NCBI RefSeq assembly: GCF_002787055.1
Contig: NZ_CP024808.1
Span: 708,328-772,327 of the forward strand
Direction of reading: 5' to 3'
Length of the DNA stretch: 64,000 bases
From: Candidatus Nitrosotenuis aquarius
GTDB lineage: Archaea; Thermoproteota; Nitrososphaeria; Nitrososphaerales; Nitrosopumilaceae
Each line of letters opens with the position of its first letter. Within the stretch, counting starts at the first letter, position 1. Both the position numbers and the translations under genes were made by a program. The notes under the pieces are model-generated. The model had not been told where the DNA came from and made no database searches. It saw only the letters and a program-made list of their open reading frames with translations. Shown one piece after another: positions 8,226-16,672 of the stretch.

Positions 8226-9524
8226 ATGAATATTTTGGCAATCGGCGGCTCTGATCCATCTTCTGGTGCAGGAATACAATCTGACATATTGGCAGCGCAG
8301 GCACTTGGTGCAAATTGTTTTTCTGTAATTACCGCAATCACTGCACAAAACTCCAAGCAGTTCAGCTACGCAGAGCCCGTCTCGGCAAAATCAATTGGAA
8401 TGCAGATTGATTCTGTCTTGTCAGATTTTGATGTGGATGCAATCACAATAGGAATGGTGTACGATACTGCGGCAATCAAGGCAATTCATGCCAAACTAAA
8501 AAACGCCAAGATTCCAATAATACTGGATCCTGTGATAAAATCCACTACTGGCGGGGTTTTGCTAAAAAAAGACGCAATCTCTGCGCTAAAAAAACTCTTA
8601 ATTCCCATTTGCAATACAATAACCCCAAATGTTGCAGAGGCAGAACTAATCTCAGGCGTAAGAATCAGAAAACCATCAGACTTGCTTCTGGCTGCAAAGG
8701 CACTAAGCAAGCTTGGCGCAAAAAACATCATAATAACAGGTCATTTCCTTGAGAGAGGTAAAATCAGTGATTTTGTCTTTGACGGAACAAGACACCAATC
8801 AATTCCTGGCAAAAAACTTTCTGGGCAAAACCACGGCAGCGGGTGCAATTTTGCTATTGCAGTATCATTATACATAGCAAGGAAAAAAAACATTTTTGAT
8901 TCTGCCAAATTTGCAAAACAGTTCACGTATGATTCCATAAAATCTGCACAGCGACTTGGCCGCGGACTAAAAATTACAAGGCCTGGCCGGGACCAAATCC
9001 AGTCCGAGCTTGCAGAATCCATCAAGAAATTTGAAAACCTAAAGGAGATTCACGCCCACATTCCAGAATGCCAGACAAACTTTGTCTTTGCAAAACCAAA
9101 AGCAAAGACAACTGGTGATGTTTTGGGAGTCTCTGGCAGAATAGTAAAGGCAGGAACCCAGGCCATAACAGCCGGCAGCCTGGAATATGGAGGATCAAGA
9201 CACGTGGCAACTGCTGTTCTTACAATGCAGAAAAAATTTCCCAAAATCAGGTCCGCCATCAACATAAGATACGACGAGTCCACAATCAAAAAGTTCGCAA
9301 AATCCAGGGCAAAAATAGCAAGCTACAACAGACTGCAGGAACCAAAATCCAGCAGGCAAAAAGAAAACTCGTCCATATCTTGGGGGGTCAGCCAGGCAAT
9401 ACAAAATCTCTCAACGCCGCCAGACATCATATACCACAAGGGGGATTTTGGAAAAGAGCCGATGATCATTGTCTTTGGCACCGCGCCATCTGAGGTATTG
9501 CAGAAACTGGCAAAAATTCTCTAG
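8226..9524 (+). CDS. thiD: HMP/HMP-P kinase fused to thiamine-phosphate synthase ThiN
   Basis: The 432-aa protein has two parts. Residues 1-255 are ThiD (AIGGSDPSSGAGIQSD at the N-terminus, TPNVAEAELISG, and a GSGCNFAIA anion-hole motif) and phosphorylate HMP and HMP-P. Residues 270-432 are a ThiN domain (VLGVSGRIVKAGTQAITAG, HVATAVLTMQKKFP, GDFGKEPMI) that joins HMP-PP to the thiazole phosphate, replacing bacterial ThiE. ThiD-ThiN fusions are known in archaea. Its divergence from thiC supports a thiamine role. Confidence 0.94.
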   Translation: MNILAIGGSDPSSGAGIQSDILAAQALGANCFSVITAITAQNSKQFSYAEPVSAKSIGMQIDSVLSDFDVDAITIGMVYDTAAIKAIHAKLKNAKIPIILDPVIKSTTGGVLLKKDAISALKKLLIPICNTITPNVAEAELISGVRIRKPSDLLLAAKALSKLGAKNIIITGHFLERGKISDFVFDGTRHQSIPGKKLSGQNHGSGCNFAIAVSLYIARKKNIFDSAKFAKQFTYDSIKSAQRLGRGLKITRPGRDQIQSELAESIKKFENLKEIHAHIPECQTNFVFAKPKAKTTGDVLGVSGRIVKAGTQAITAGSLEYGGSRHVATAVLTMQKKFPKIRSAINIRYDESTIKKFAKSRAKIASYNRLQEPKSSRQKENSSISWGVSQAIQNLSTPPDIIYHKGDFGKEPMIIVFGTAPSEVLQKLAKIL

Positions 9525-9584
9525 GGCCGGCGCAAAGATCTTTGTGTAATTGTGCATAAATACTTGGTATTTTGGTATAATTTT

Positions 9585-10286
9585 ATGAAGGCAGTAATTC
9601 TGGCAGGCGGCCTCGGAACACGGCTCCAGCCATATACGACATTTTTGCCAAAGCCAATGCTGCCATTGGGCGAAAAACCACTGCTAGAGCACCTCATAGA
9701 ATGGCTTCGACGCAACAAGGTAGAAGAAATTGTTCTGTGTGTTAGTTATCTGAGAAAGACAATCGAGGATTATTTTGAGGACGGGTCCAGATTTGGAGTC
9801 AAGGTAGAATACGCAATAGCAGACAAGCCACTTGCCACTGCAGGCCAGCTAAAGACTGCAGAATCCTTTGTTGACGATACCTTTGTGTGTGTTTATGGGG
9901 ATTCCGTGTTTAACTTTGATCTTAAAAAAATGATTGCACAGCACAAGGCAAAAAAATCATTTATCACAATGAGCCTTCACCAGTACAAGACCAACCTAAA
10001 ATATGGCGTAATAGAGACTGCCAAGTCCGGCAAGGTGACGGTATGGAATGAAAAGCCAGAAATCAAGGCAAACATCAACATCGGGTGTTATGTGATGGAG
10101 CCCGGGGTATTTTCCTACATACCGCAGGCAAAGCCATACGGAATGGACGACGTAATCAAAAAGGCACTTGCCAGAAAAAAGGACGTCGGCAGCTTTATCA
10201 TCAAAAACGGCTTTATCGACATTGGAGACAAGGCATCCTACAAAAAGGCATACCAAGAATTCAGGGAAAAGCTTGGCAAGATTTAA
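9585..10286 (+). CDS. sugar-phosphate nucleotidyltransferase
   Basis: A GlmU/RmlA-family nucleotidyltransferase of 233 aa. The start is the ATG at 9585, which gives the canonical opening MKAVILAGGLGTRLQPYT with the downstream LPKPMLPLGEKPLLEH; an upstream GTG frame would add a poor 11-residue extension. VYGDSVFN is the metal/substrate Asp region. No left-handed beta-helix follows, so it is a nucleotidyltransferase domain only. The specific sugar is not readable. Its coupling by a TAATG overlap to a GNA1-like acetyltransferase suggests hexosamine-phosphate activation. Confidence 0.88.
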   Translation: MKAVILAGGLGTRLQPYTTFLPKPMLPLGEKPLLEHLIEWLRRNKVEEIVLCVSYLRKTIEDYFEDGSRFGVKVEYAIADKPLATAGQLKTAESFVDDTFVCVYGDSVFNFDLKKMIAQHKAKKSFITMSLHQYKTNLKYGVIETAKSGKVTVWNEKPEIKANINIGCYVMEPGVFSYIPQAKPYGMDDVIKKALARKKDVGSFIIKNGFIDIGDKASYKKAYQEFREKLGKI

Positions 10287-10720
10287 TGTCTGATATTTTA
10301 GTTCGCAAAATCATCGAGTCGGATCTTGACAACGGGTTCCTAGAGTCGCTGGATTCCCTCAGAGCGGCAAGCGACATTGACAGAAAAAAGGCAAGGCAGA
10401 TCCTAGAGAAGATAAGCAAAAACCCAGACCACGTGATTTTTGTTGCAGAATACAATGACAAGATAATTGGCTCCACGACACTCCTAATAGAGCAAAAGTT
10501 CATCCACGACGGAGGCAAGGTAGGCCACATCGAAGATGTTGTGGTCTCAAAGGAATTCCAGTCAAAGGGAATAGGCGTCATAATAATTCGTGCTGTATTG
10601 GATTATGCAAAAAGCCAAGGCTGCTACAAGACCATTCTGGACTGTGATGATAGTGTCAAGCCATTCTATGAAAAGATGGGCTTTGCTAGGCATTCAAACG
10701 GAATGCGATACGACCACTAG
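10286..10720 (+). CDS. GNAT acetyltransferase resembling glucosamine-6-phosphate N-acetyltransferase (GNA1)
   Basis: 144 aa starting at the ATG that overlaps the previous stop. The acetyl-CoA segment is VVSKEFQSKGIGVIII. The C-terminal part GCYKTILDCDDSVKPFYEKM, followed by GF and an RYDH end, matches the eukaryotic GNA1 pattern (LDC...FY.K.GF) better than generic GNAT proteins. If correct, it acetylates glucosamine-6-phosphate on the way to UDP-GlcNAc, and the neighbouring nucleotidyltransferase would act after phosphate migration. GNAT membership is firm; the substrate is inference. Confidence 0.75.
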   Translation: MSDILVRKIIESDLDNGFLESLDSLRAASDIDRKKARQILEKISKNPDHVIFVAEYNDKIIGSTTLLIEQKFIHDGGKVGHIEDVVVSKEFQSKGIGVIIIRAVLDYAKSQGCYKTILDCDDSVKPFYEKMGFARHSNGMRYDH

Positions 10721-11139
10721 AAGAATTCCTTGATTGGTCGCTTTTTTGTCTTGAACAGTACGGCGCCCGCTGCCATTACCGCAACAGAGATTCCCATGAA
10801 CAATGGCGGGACCAGCTCAACAGTTGAGATCCTATAGTTTACGTCAATTCTTGGCACGATCGAGTTTGCAATTATCATTCCGACTAGCAATACTGCGCCG
10901 CCTGCAACAATCAACATTCCTATTTGTCGCGAGCCATATCTTTTTGACATGATAAACGCAGTTCCGGCCATCACAGATGCAGGTGCGACGCCAATTGACA
11001 TGTACATTAGCAGCTTTGCCTCAGGTTCCGTCTCTACGTTTGGATGTGTCAGGTAATTGTAAAACACGTTAACTTCGCCTGCAAACATTGCAAAGAGTCC
11101 AAGTGATGCAATAGCAATGTATTTTTCAATTCCCGCCAT
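10717..11139 (-). CDS. small integral membrane protein, unknown function
   Basis: A 140-aa hydrophobic protein with about four predicted membrane spans (around residues 7-25, 48-66, 75-92 and 110-130), ending in a basic tail FKTKKRPIKEFF. I recognise no family. It overlaps the 3' end of the convergent GNA1-like gene by 4 bp. Nothing in the context gives a function. Confidence 0.7.
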   Translation of the reverse strand: MAGIEKYIAIASLGLFAMFAGEVNVFYNYLTHPNVETEPEAKLLMYMSIGVAPASVMAGTAFIMSKRYGSRQIGMLIVAGGAVLLVGMIIANSIVPRIDVNYRISTVELVPPLFMGISVAVMAAGAVLFKTKKRPIKEFF

Positions 11140-11173
11140 GATTATGCAAAAACGATTTTAGATAAATAAACGG

Positions 11174-12190
11174 TTAGATTATCCCGACTAGGCCTGCAAG
11201 CTCTTTTCTGCATGCGGCACCCAATTGCTCCGCTGCCTTTTCCGGTGCAATCGAGTTGAGGAACACTCCATATCCTCGCTCCAGGCCAGACCATGCAGAT
11301 GTCAGTGGATATACCTCAATATGCCAGTGGATCTGTCTGCTGTTTTTCTTTTCCGGCGACAGATGGAATGCCAAATTGTATGAGACATTTTTGAGCGAGT
11401 TTGAGAGTCCGCCAAGTGTTGCTCGCAAAATCAGAGAAAGATCATTGATTTCCTTTTGGGTTATCTTTGAGAAGCTAGTGGTGTGTTTTTTTGGGCAAAT
11501 CCAGAATTCGTATGGGTGTGATGGGGCCCACGGACAGAAAGCCAAAAACCCTTCAGTCTGGAGCACCTGCCTTGGTCCGCCAGTCTCGGTGTTCACCGTC
11601 TGGCATAGCGGACATGCTCCCTTTTCGTTGAGGATCCTGTGCGAGGATTCCGCCTCGGATTCTATTAGTGGCGGAATTGTGGAAAACGTCACCATGTTGA
11701 TGTGCGGATGTGCCGTTACACTTCCTGCCTCCTTGCCATGGTTTATGTAAATTGAAACATATGTGACACCGCGCTGGGTGTACAGCCATCGCAGTCTGTC
11801 CTGGATTACGACTAGGATGTTTGACCACTGCTCTACAGATATTGTGGCCAGTGATTCCTTGTGCTTTTCAGACGCCACAACAATATAGTGATAGCCGTAT
11901 GCCGGCTCTGAGTACAATGGTCGCTCGCTGTACGAGTTTTCTGCCGCAACTGTGACTGCCGCATTTTTGCTCTCAAAGACACGAACCGTCCAGTCCTCGA
12001 TGTAGTTGTCCTCAGAGTCCTGGAGTCGTTGCAGCATTCCGTCTTTGGCAACAAGAGACAACAACGATGGGTTTGTCATGGATTCGTTTCCAGGACAAAA
12101 GGGACATTTTTTTGAATCATCGACTTTGTCGTCATTTTGGGAGACAATCACAAATCGTTCAGAAATGTAGTCCTTTCGCATGCTCCCCAT
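11174..12190 (-). CDS. galT: galactose-1-phosphate uridylyltransferase-like protein (GalT/HIT superfamily)
   Basis: The 338-aa protein has two GalT-type half domains. Two zinc-knuckle pairs are visible, KKCPFCPGNE near residue 29 and GACPLCQTV near residue 195. The nucleotidyl-acceptor region is TAHPHINMVTF, with the HPH of the HIT/GalT family, and a late LAFHLSPEKKNSRQIHWHIE supplies further metal histidines. It swaps UMP, or another nucleotide, between sugar phosphates. Together with the nearby nucleotidyltransferase it suggests sugar-nucleotide metabolism for surface glycans. Confidence 0.82.
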   Translation of the reverse strand: MGSMRKDYISERFVIVSQNDDKVDDSKKCPFCPGNESMTNPSLLSLVAKDGMLQRLQDSEDNYIEDWTVRVFESKNAAVTVAAENSYSERPLYSEPAYGYHYIVVASEKHKESLATISVEQWSNILVVIQDRLRWLYTQRGVTYVSIYINHGKEAGSVTAHPHINMVTFSTIPPLIESEAESSHRILNEKGACPLCQTVNTETGGPRQVLQTEGFLAFCPWAPSHPYEFWICPKKHTTSFSKITQKEINDLSLILRATLGGLSNSLKNVSYNLAFHLSPEKKNSRQIHWHIEVYPLTSAWSGLERGYGVFLNSIAPEKAAEQLGAACRKELAGLVGII

Positions 12191-12303
12191 ATTCGATACT
12201 ATGAATACGTGTATGATAAAACCTTTTCAAAGATCGCAAATTGATTTTTGGTCAGCTCAAAGTTTAAAGTGATCTTGGATCAGATTTCAAAAAGGGGATT
12301 TAG

Positions 12304-13584
12304 TTGTCGGACAATTCCAAAGTCAAAATAGTTTACGTTTTGCTTGACGGAGTCGGCGACCTGCCACACCCGGATCTGAAAAACACCACCCCGCTTGATT
12401 ATGCACAAACCCCCAATCTAGACAAAATGACAAGAAACGGCGCAATGGGTGAAGTCATATCAGTGGGAAAGGGAATTGCGCCAGAGTCCGACATTGCGGT
12501 GTTCAACATGCTTGGCTACAAGTTCCAGCACTCTGAATACGCAGGACGGGGAGTAATAGAGGCAATAGGAACTGGAATTGATTTTAAGGACGGAGACCTG
12601 GCTTTGCGCGGAAACTTTGCCACATTAGACGATTCTGATATCATAGTAGACAGGCGAGCAGGACGCAAAATCGAAAAAGAAGACGCACTGACAGTATCAA
12701 GGGAAATTGAAAATAAAATAAAATTCTCAGAGCCTGGCGCATCGGTAGTAGTTGCGCCCACAATTGGGCATCGAGTGGTGGTCAGGATTCGCTGCGAGGG
12801 AAAGCAGCTATCATCAGAGATAACAAACACAGACCCGGCATATTCACGGGTGGATGGCATGGGAATTGCCAAGGCAGTAGGCGACTATCTCAAAATAGAG
12901 CGATGCTTGCCTCTAAACCAGCTGCCAAATTCTGAATTGACTGCCAGGCTGGTAAACGAATTCACAGAGCAATCACTCAAAATCCTACGGGAAAGCCAGA
13001 CAAACAAGAATAGAAAAGCACAGGGCAAAAAGCTCCTAAACGCTATTTTGCTTCGCGATGCAGGCAACCACTACCCAAAGGTAGTGCCAATCAACGACTT
13101 GTATTCAATGAGATTTTCCTGTATTGTTGACATGCCGGTAGAAATCGGCATATCCGAAGTACTCAAGATGCGCACATTTAGCGCAGGAGGCCTGACAGAC
13201 TATGAGGAAAAGGCCCGCGTTGCGGCAAAGGCAATGGAGACAGAAAATGCCATCTATGTTCACCTAAAGGGGCCTGACGAGTTTGGCCACGACGGCGACG
13301 CAATCGGCAAAATGAAAAACATTGAGGAAATCGACAGAAGATTCTTTGGTACTTTGCTAGACAATATCAATACTGGCAAGGTTGCAATCGTGGTGTCTGC
13401 TGATCATTCCACACCATGTATCAACAAGGGCCACTCTGACGATCCTGTTCCTGTCTTGGTTTCAGGAGACATGGTCAAAAAGGACAACAGCACGCGATAC
13501 ACGGAAAACAATGCAAAAATAGGAAGCATAGGACTGCTTGAAGGCGCACAGGTAGTCAAGACGGCAATCCAGATGATCATATAG
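12304..13584 (+). CDS. apgM: 2,3-bisphosphoglycerate-independent phosphoglycerate mutase, archaeal type
   Basis: Interconverts 3- and 2-phosphoglycerate. The 426-aa protein has the alkaline-phosphatase-superfamily metal sites: YVLLDGVGD near the N-terminus, the nucleophile region GIAPESDIAVFNMLGY, HLKGPDEFGHDGD, and the late VVSADHSTPCINKGHSDDPV. The start is a TTG; a TATA-like GTTTAAAG lies about 45 bp upstream. In autotrophic thaumarchaea it serves gluconeogenesis together with pgk, which is at 45.9 kb. Confidence 0.95.
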   Translation: MSDNSKVKIVYVLLDGVGDLPHPDLKNTTPLDYAQTPNLDKMTRNGAMGEVISVGKGIAPESDIAVFNMLGYKFQHSEYAGRGVIEAIGTGIDFKDGDLALRGNFATLDDSDIIVDRRAGRKIEKEDALTVSREIENKIKFSEPGASVVVAPTIGHRVVVRIRCEGKQLSSEITNTDPAYSRVDGMGIAKAVGDYLKIERCLPLNQLPNSELTARLVNEFTEQSLKILRESQTNKNRKAQGKKLLNAILLRDAGNHYPKVVPINDLYSMRFSCIVDMPVEIGISEVLKMRTFSAGGLTDYEEKARVAAKAMETENAIYVHLKGPDEFGHDGDAIGKMKNIEEIDRRFFGTLLDNINTGKVAIVVSADHSTPCINKGHSDDPVPVLVSGDMVKKDNSTRYTENNAKIGSIGLLEGAQVVKTAIQMII

Positions 13585-14134
13585 TAAATAGCGAAATTTT
13601 CCCAGAATCCCTAATTGCATCCAGCTTTTGTCTAATCAAGTCCACATTGATTCCATGGTATGATCCAGATGAATTGCTTAGCTTCTCACTTGCTCTGCCC
13701 AAAACAGAAAGACAAATCGAATTTTCGTCCTTTTGAAAATGGACCAAAGCCGCAGCAACCAGAATAATTCCCTGAACCAGGTCTTTTTCGCCCTCGTAGC
13801 ATTTCTTCCAGACTCCTTCCAGAACTTCGTGCGCCTCCCAGAACCGCTCGTCATTAAAGTAAGAAACGCCCTGCTGGATTGCCTCTTCCTTTGGAATGTG
13901 TTCTTCTGTTACCAGCCTTGCGTGGTCCAGAGGCGCAATTGGCTTTAGCTTGCCAACCAGATCGTCCATTTTTGATTTGTCAACGGATACATCAAATTCG
14001 ACGTATTTTGTAGAGACCCGACAGTCGCGTATTGTGCAGTCTTTTCCAAGGTTCCTAGCTTGCAGTAAAAGCTGGCTTGTATCGGATGGAGAAAATCCAG
14101 TGTTTCTTAGATGCAGCATGAATCTGTCCAACAA
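13577..14134 (-). CDS. DUF309-domain protein
   Basis: 185 aa. The C-terminal half contains YFNDERFWEAHEVLEGVWKK, the hallmark of the DUF309 helical family. The N-terminal 85 residues (CTIRDCRVSTKYVEFDVSVD) look like a small alpha/beta domain that I cannot name. The function of DUF309 is unknown. The gene overlaps the convergent apgM end by 8 bp and is divergent from the S24e gene. Confidence 0.8.
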   Translation of the reverse strand: MLDRFMLHLRNTGFSPSDTSQLLLQARNLGKDCTIRDCRVSTKYVEFDVSVDKSKMDDLVGKLKPIAPLDHARLVTEEHIPKEEAIQQGVSYFNDERFWEAHEVLEGVWKKCYEGEKDLVQGIILVAAALVHFQKDENSICLSVLGRASEKLSNSSGSYHGINVDLIRQKLDAIRDSGKISLFTI

Positions 14135-14184
14135 TTGGCAAATGTTGAATTTTCTTAAATCTCTTCGCGAAATTCCGGTAATGG

Positions 14185-14191
14185 TTTATAT
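14185..14191 (+). promoter_or_regulatory. TATA box of the S24e-S27ae operon
   Basis: TTTATAT lies 27-33 bp before the S24e ATG, consistent with a leaderless ribosomal-protein transcript. Confidence 0.5.
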
Positions 14192-14217
14192 GAAATAGAA
14201 AAACGAGGCAAGAATAC

Positions 14218-14565
14218 ATGTCAATGCAAGTAGTAAGCGATGTAAACAACACATTCCTCTCAAGAAGAGAGATAGTGTGCGAGTTTCCAGGCTTAGCAGG
14301 CAAGCTCAAAAAGCTAGATGCCGCAGACATGATTTCAAAGCAGTTCAAGCTTGACGGCAAGATAATCATTCCAATTTCGATGAAAAGCCACTCCGGCAGA
14401 CCAACAGTCCGGGGAACTTTTTATGTTTATGACAATGAAGAGTTGGCAAAAAAACAGGTCAACCCAACCATTTTCAAGAGACTGGACAAGATCAAGGCAG
14501 CAATTGCGGCAGCCGCTCCAAAAGAGGAGGCTCCTGCAGAAACACCAGCAGAGGCTAGCTCATAA
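14218..14565 (+). CDS. rps24e: ribosomal protein S24e
   Basis: A 115-aa small-subunit protein. The segments LSRREIVCEFPGLAGKL, the K-rich middle and the GTFYVYDNEELAKKQV region match archaeal/eukaryotic S24e. The last about 18 residues are an Ala/Glu-rich tail (PKEEAPAETPAEASS) that is longer than in many archaea. It forms an operon with S27ae, which starts on the last base of its stop codon (TAATG). A TATA box precedes it by about 30 bp. Confidence 0.93.
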   Translation: MSMQVVSDVNNTFLSRREIVCEFPGLAGKLKKLDAADMISKQFKLDGKIIIPISMKSHSGRPTVRGTFYVYDNEELAKKQVNPTIFKRLDKIKAAIAAAAPKEEAPAETPAEASS

Positions 14566-14744
14566 TGGCAGGCAAAAAAGAGGCAGCCAAGGCAACCGGC
14601 GTTGCAGCATACTATAAAATTGCAGGCGACAAGGCAACCAAGATCAGAAAAATCTGCTCAAGATGCGGCAAGGGCGTGTTCATGTCAGAGCACAAAAACA
14701 GAAAGACCTGCGGCAAGTGCGGCCTGACTGAGTTTAATCAGTAG
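14565..14744 (+). CDS. rps27ae: ribosomal protein S27ae
   Basis: 59 aa. A basic N-terminus is followed by a zinc ribbon with C-x2-C (ICSRCGKG) and C-x2-C (KTCGKCGLTEF), the standard archaeal S27ae without the eukaryotic ubiquitin fusion. It begins with the ATG of a TAATG junction after S24e. Its stop overlaps the stop end of a convergent HExxH protein gene by 7 bp. Confidence 0.95.
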   Translation: MAGKKEAAKATGVAAYYKIAGDKATKIRKICSRCGKGVFMSEHKNRKTCGKCGLTEFNQ

Positions 14745-15445
14745 AGTTTCTTCTTTCGCAGCTTGGATTCCTTTTCTTCGTATTCCAGGATTTTCTGCAA
14801 CAGCATTGGATCTATTGTAACCTTGGATAGAGATTCTGCAGAAAGTTTTACAGTGTTAGAATCAAGTGCCACGTTTGTGACTGGAAGCTGCTTTGCAATC
14901 CAGAGCTTTTCCGTCTTATCTTCCAGTTTATAGTCCTTAAACCCAGTTGGAAACTTCTTTGTAATGTGTGTAAGCAGGGTTTGGTCTGAGAATACTGCCC
15001 TTGGCTCAAACAATCTGGTGCTGTCGGCATATGTGTTCTCAAATAAATTCGATGATATCTCGTCTGATAGCAATTCCATTTTGGATATTTTGCGAATCAG
15101 TTCGATATAGTGCAAAAATTCATGCGCCAAAATGGCATGGATTGTTCCCTTGAGGCCAAACGCTACAAGTGGCGCAGAAATCTGGATCATCACCTGGAAT
15201 TTTTCCTCAAAGAACACTGGAATCGTCCTTGCAAACAAAATTCCGTACTGAAACGACATGTCCGAGCTGCTAGTCAAAATTGCGGACGGCTCTACGTACG
15301 ATATTGGATATTTTGCGCCAGATGCTTTTTCGATTCGCGCAATTCCCTCGGTTACAAGCTCAAATCTCTCGTTTATTGTATCATAGATGTTCTGAGGCAG
15401 AACCTCTTTTTGGTGTGCCTCTCTTACCTTTACTAGCTGATCCAA
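14738..15445 (-). CDS. putative metalloprotease-like protein with HExxH motif
   Basis: 235 aa, no family recognised. Residues 106-115 read LAHEFLHYIE, an HExxH zinc-protease signature in a helix preceded by FGLKGTIHA. A candidate third ligand is in the following acidic helix (ELLSDEISS). The last 15 residues are strongly charged (EYEEKESKLRKKKLY). There is no signal peptide or membrane segment, so the protein should be cytoplasmic. The neighbours (S24e-S27ae convergent, Pus10 downstream on the same strand) give no direct clue. Confidence 0.65.
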   Translation of the reverse strand: MDQLVKVREAHQKEVLPQNIYDTINERFELVTEGIARIEKASGAKYPISYVEPSAILTSSSDMSFQYGILFARTIPVFFEEKFQVMIQISAPLVAFGLKGTIHAILAHEFLHYIELIRKISKMELLSDEISSNLFENTYADSTRLFEPRAVFSDQTLLTHITKKFPTGFKDYKLEDKTEKLWIAKQLPVTNVALDSNTVKLSAESLSKVTIDPMLLQKILEYEEKESKLRKKKLY

Positions 15446-15477
15446 CGGTATGACTCTAGCAGGACATGTAAAAAGCC

Positions 15478-16641
15478 TTAGCGTATCTGTATTTGGTCAA
15501 AATCAAATTTCTCTAGCGCACACTTGATTGAAATCAGATCAGAGACATTTGGAAAAATGTTATCCCCATACACAAAGTGCTTTAGCGGAACTCCCCCATC
15601 AAGTGTCATTTCCAGTGTAAAGGAATTTGGAGACGTCAATGCATGTTTTACAGAATGAATTTTCTTTTCCGATCGTTTGCCTGACTTTTCATAGATTGCA
15701 ACTGTGTTGCCTGCAAGCCCGTCAAGCTTTGCAAGACTTTCCGGCGCGATTGGATTTTCTGCGGTGATGTAAAGCGTAACTTTGGATAGAAACTGGATTG
15801 GTCCCTGCGGAATCTTGGGTATTTGCTTGAGGTTGTGGATTTTGATCTTGCCAGAGGAAATTGTCTTTGGCAGTACTAGTTTTCTTTTCTTTGGGTTTAG
15901 GAGCTTGGCAAAAAACGGCCTGCCCTTGCCCAAGACAAGGCTTGTAGTGTCCTCGCCGCCAATCCAAGTTATCTTTGCCTGAGCTGCGCCGAACTTGTCA
16001 AAAAAATACTTGCAGATCATGCCCTCTACGCTGTCAAACTCGGTCATGCCGTGCCTGTGGCAGCTAACGCATCCCTTGCCGAGACAGTTTGAACACGGCT
16101 TTTGTTTTTGCGCAATGTCACGGGTTGGCTTGGTGTATCTTCCTGAGAAATAAAGCGATTTAGAGTGAGCCTCGCAGGACTCTGTCTTAAAATCAACTGT
16201 CAGAGTAAGGTCCGGCTCGGCCTGGTTTTGCCTTTTGTTGGTTTTGCGAGAAAATTGTTTTGCCAGCTCCCGCGTGATGCTTGTCTTGATTCCATCAATT
16301 CCCCTTAGCTTGAACTGGGATCTGATGTGGTCGTCCCTGTCCAGAACCGACGGCCTTAGCTTGGCGCCTACCAGAAACGTCTTGTATTGGTATTGCGATG
16401 AAGAGTCCTGCATCTTTTCAATGTAATAGTGTAGAGTATCAAAGACATTTTTGCAAATGTGGCATTTTTTGTTTTGAATGCCTAGTTTTTTGTGGATTTT
16501 TTTGCCAAGCAGTTTGTATGACGAGAGGCGCAGTTTTTTTGCAAACAGCCTGCCAAGGCAGTTATCGCACAGATCATATTCCGATAGGATTTTCTTTGAT
16601 ACCACCAATACTGATGCAAACTTGTCTTGCTCCAATGACAA
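15478..16641 (-). CDS. pus10: tRNA pseudouridine synthase Pus10
   Basis: In archaea Pus10 makes pseudouridine 54 and 55 in the tRNA T-loop. The 387-aa protein has an N-terminal zinc site (YDLCDNCLGRLFAKKL, then KCHICKNVF), a THUMP-like middle, RDIAQKQKPCSNCLGKGCVSC as a second cysteine set, and a C-terminal catalytic domain with SVEGMICKYF and TWIGGEDTTSLVLGKGRPFF, where the catalytic Asp sits in the GGED loop. It lies in a minus-strand run with SRP54 and Dph6. Confidence 0.92.
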   Translation of the reverse strand: MSLEQDKFASVLVVSKKILSEYDLCDNCLGRLFAKKLRLSSYKLLGKKIHKKLGIQNKKCHICKNVFDTLHYYIEKMQDSSSQYQYKTFLVGAKLRPSVLDRDDHIRSQFKLRGIDGIKTSITRELAKQFSRKTNKRQNQAEPDLTLTVDFKTESCEAHSKSLYFSGRYTKPTRDIAQKQKPCSNCLGKGCVSCHRHGMTEFDSVEGMICKYFFDKFGAAQAKITWIGGEDTTSLVLGKGRPFFAKLLNPKKRKLVLPKTISSGKIKIHNLKQIPKIPQGPIQFLSKVTLYITAENPIAPESLAKLDGLAGNTVAIYEKSGKRSEKKIHSVKHALTSPNSFTLEMTLDGGVPLKHFVYGDNIFPNVSDLISIKCALEKFDFDQIQIR

Positions 16642-16672
16642 AAATCTGATAATATGACTATTAGTGGTTTGC

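Noticed and set aside
10085-10286. 67-residue N-terminal extension of the GNA1-like frame
   Set aside because: It lies inside the nucleotidyltransferase gene and is basic nonsense; the TAATG start at 10286 fits better.
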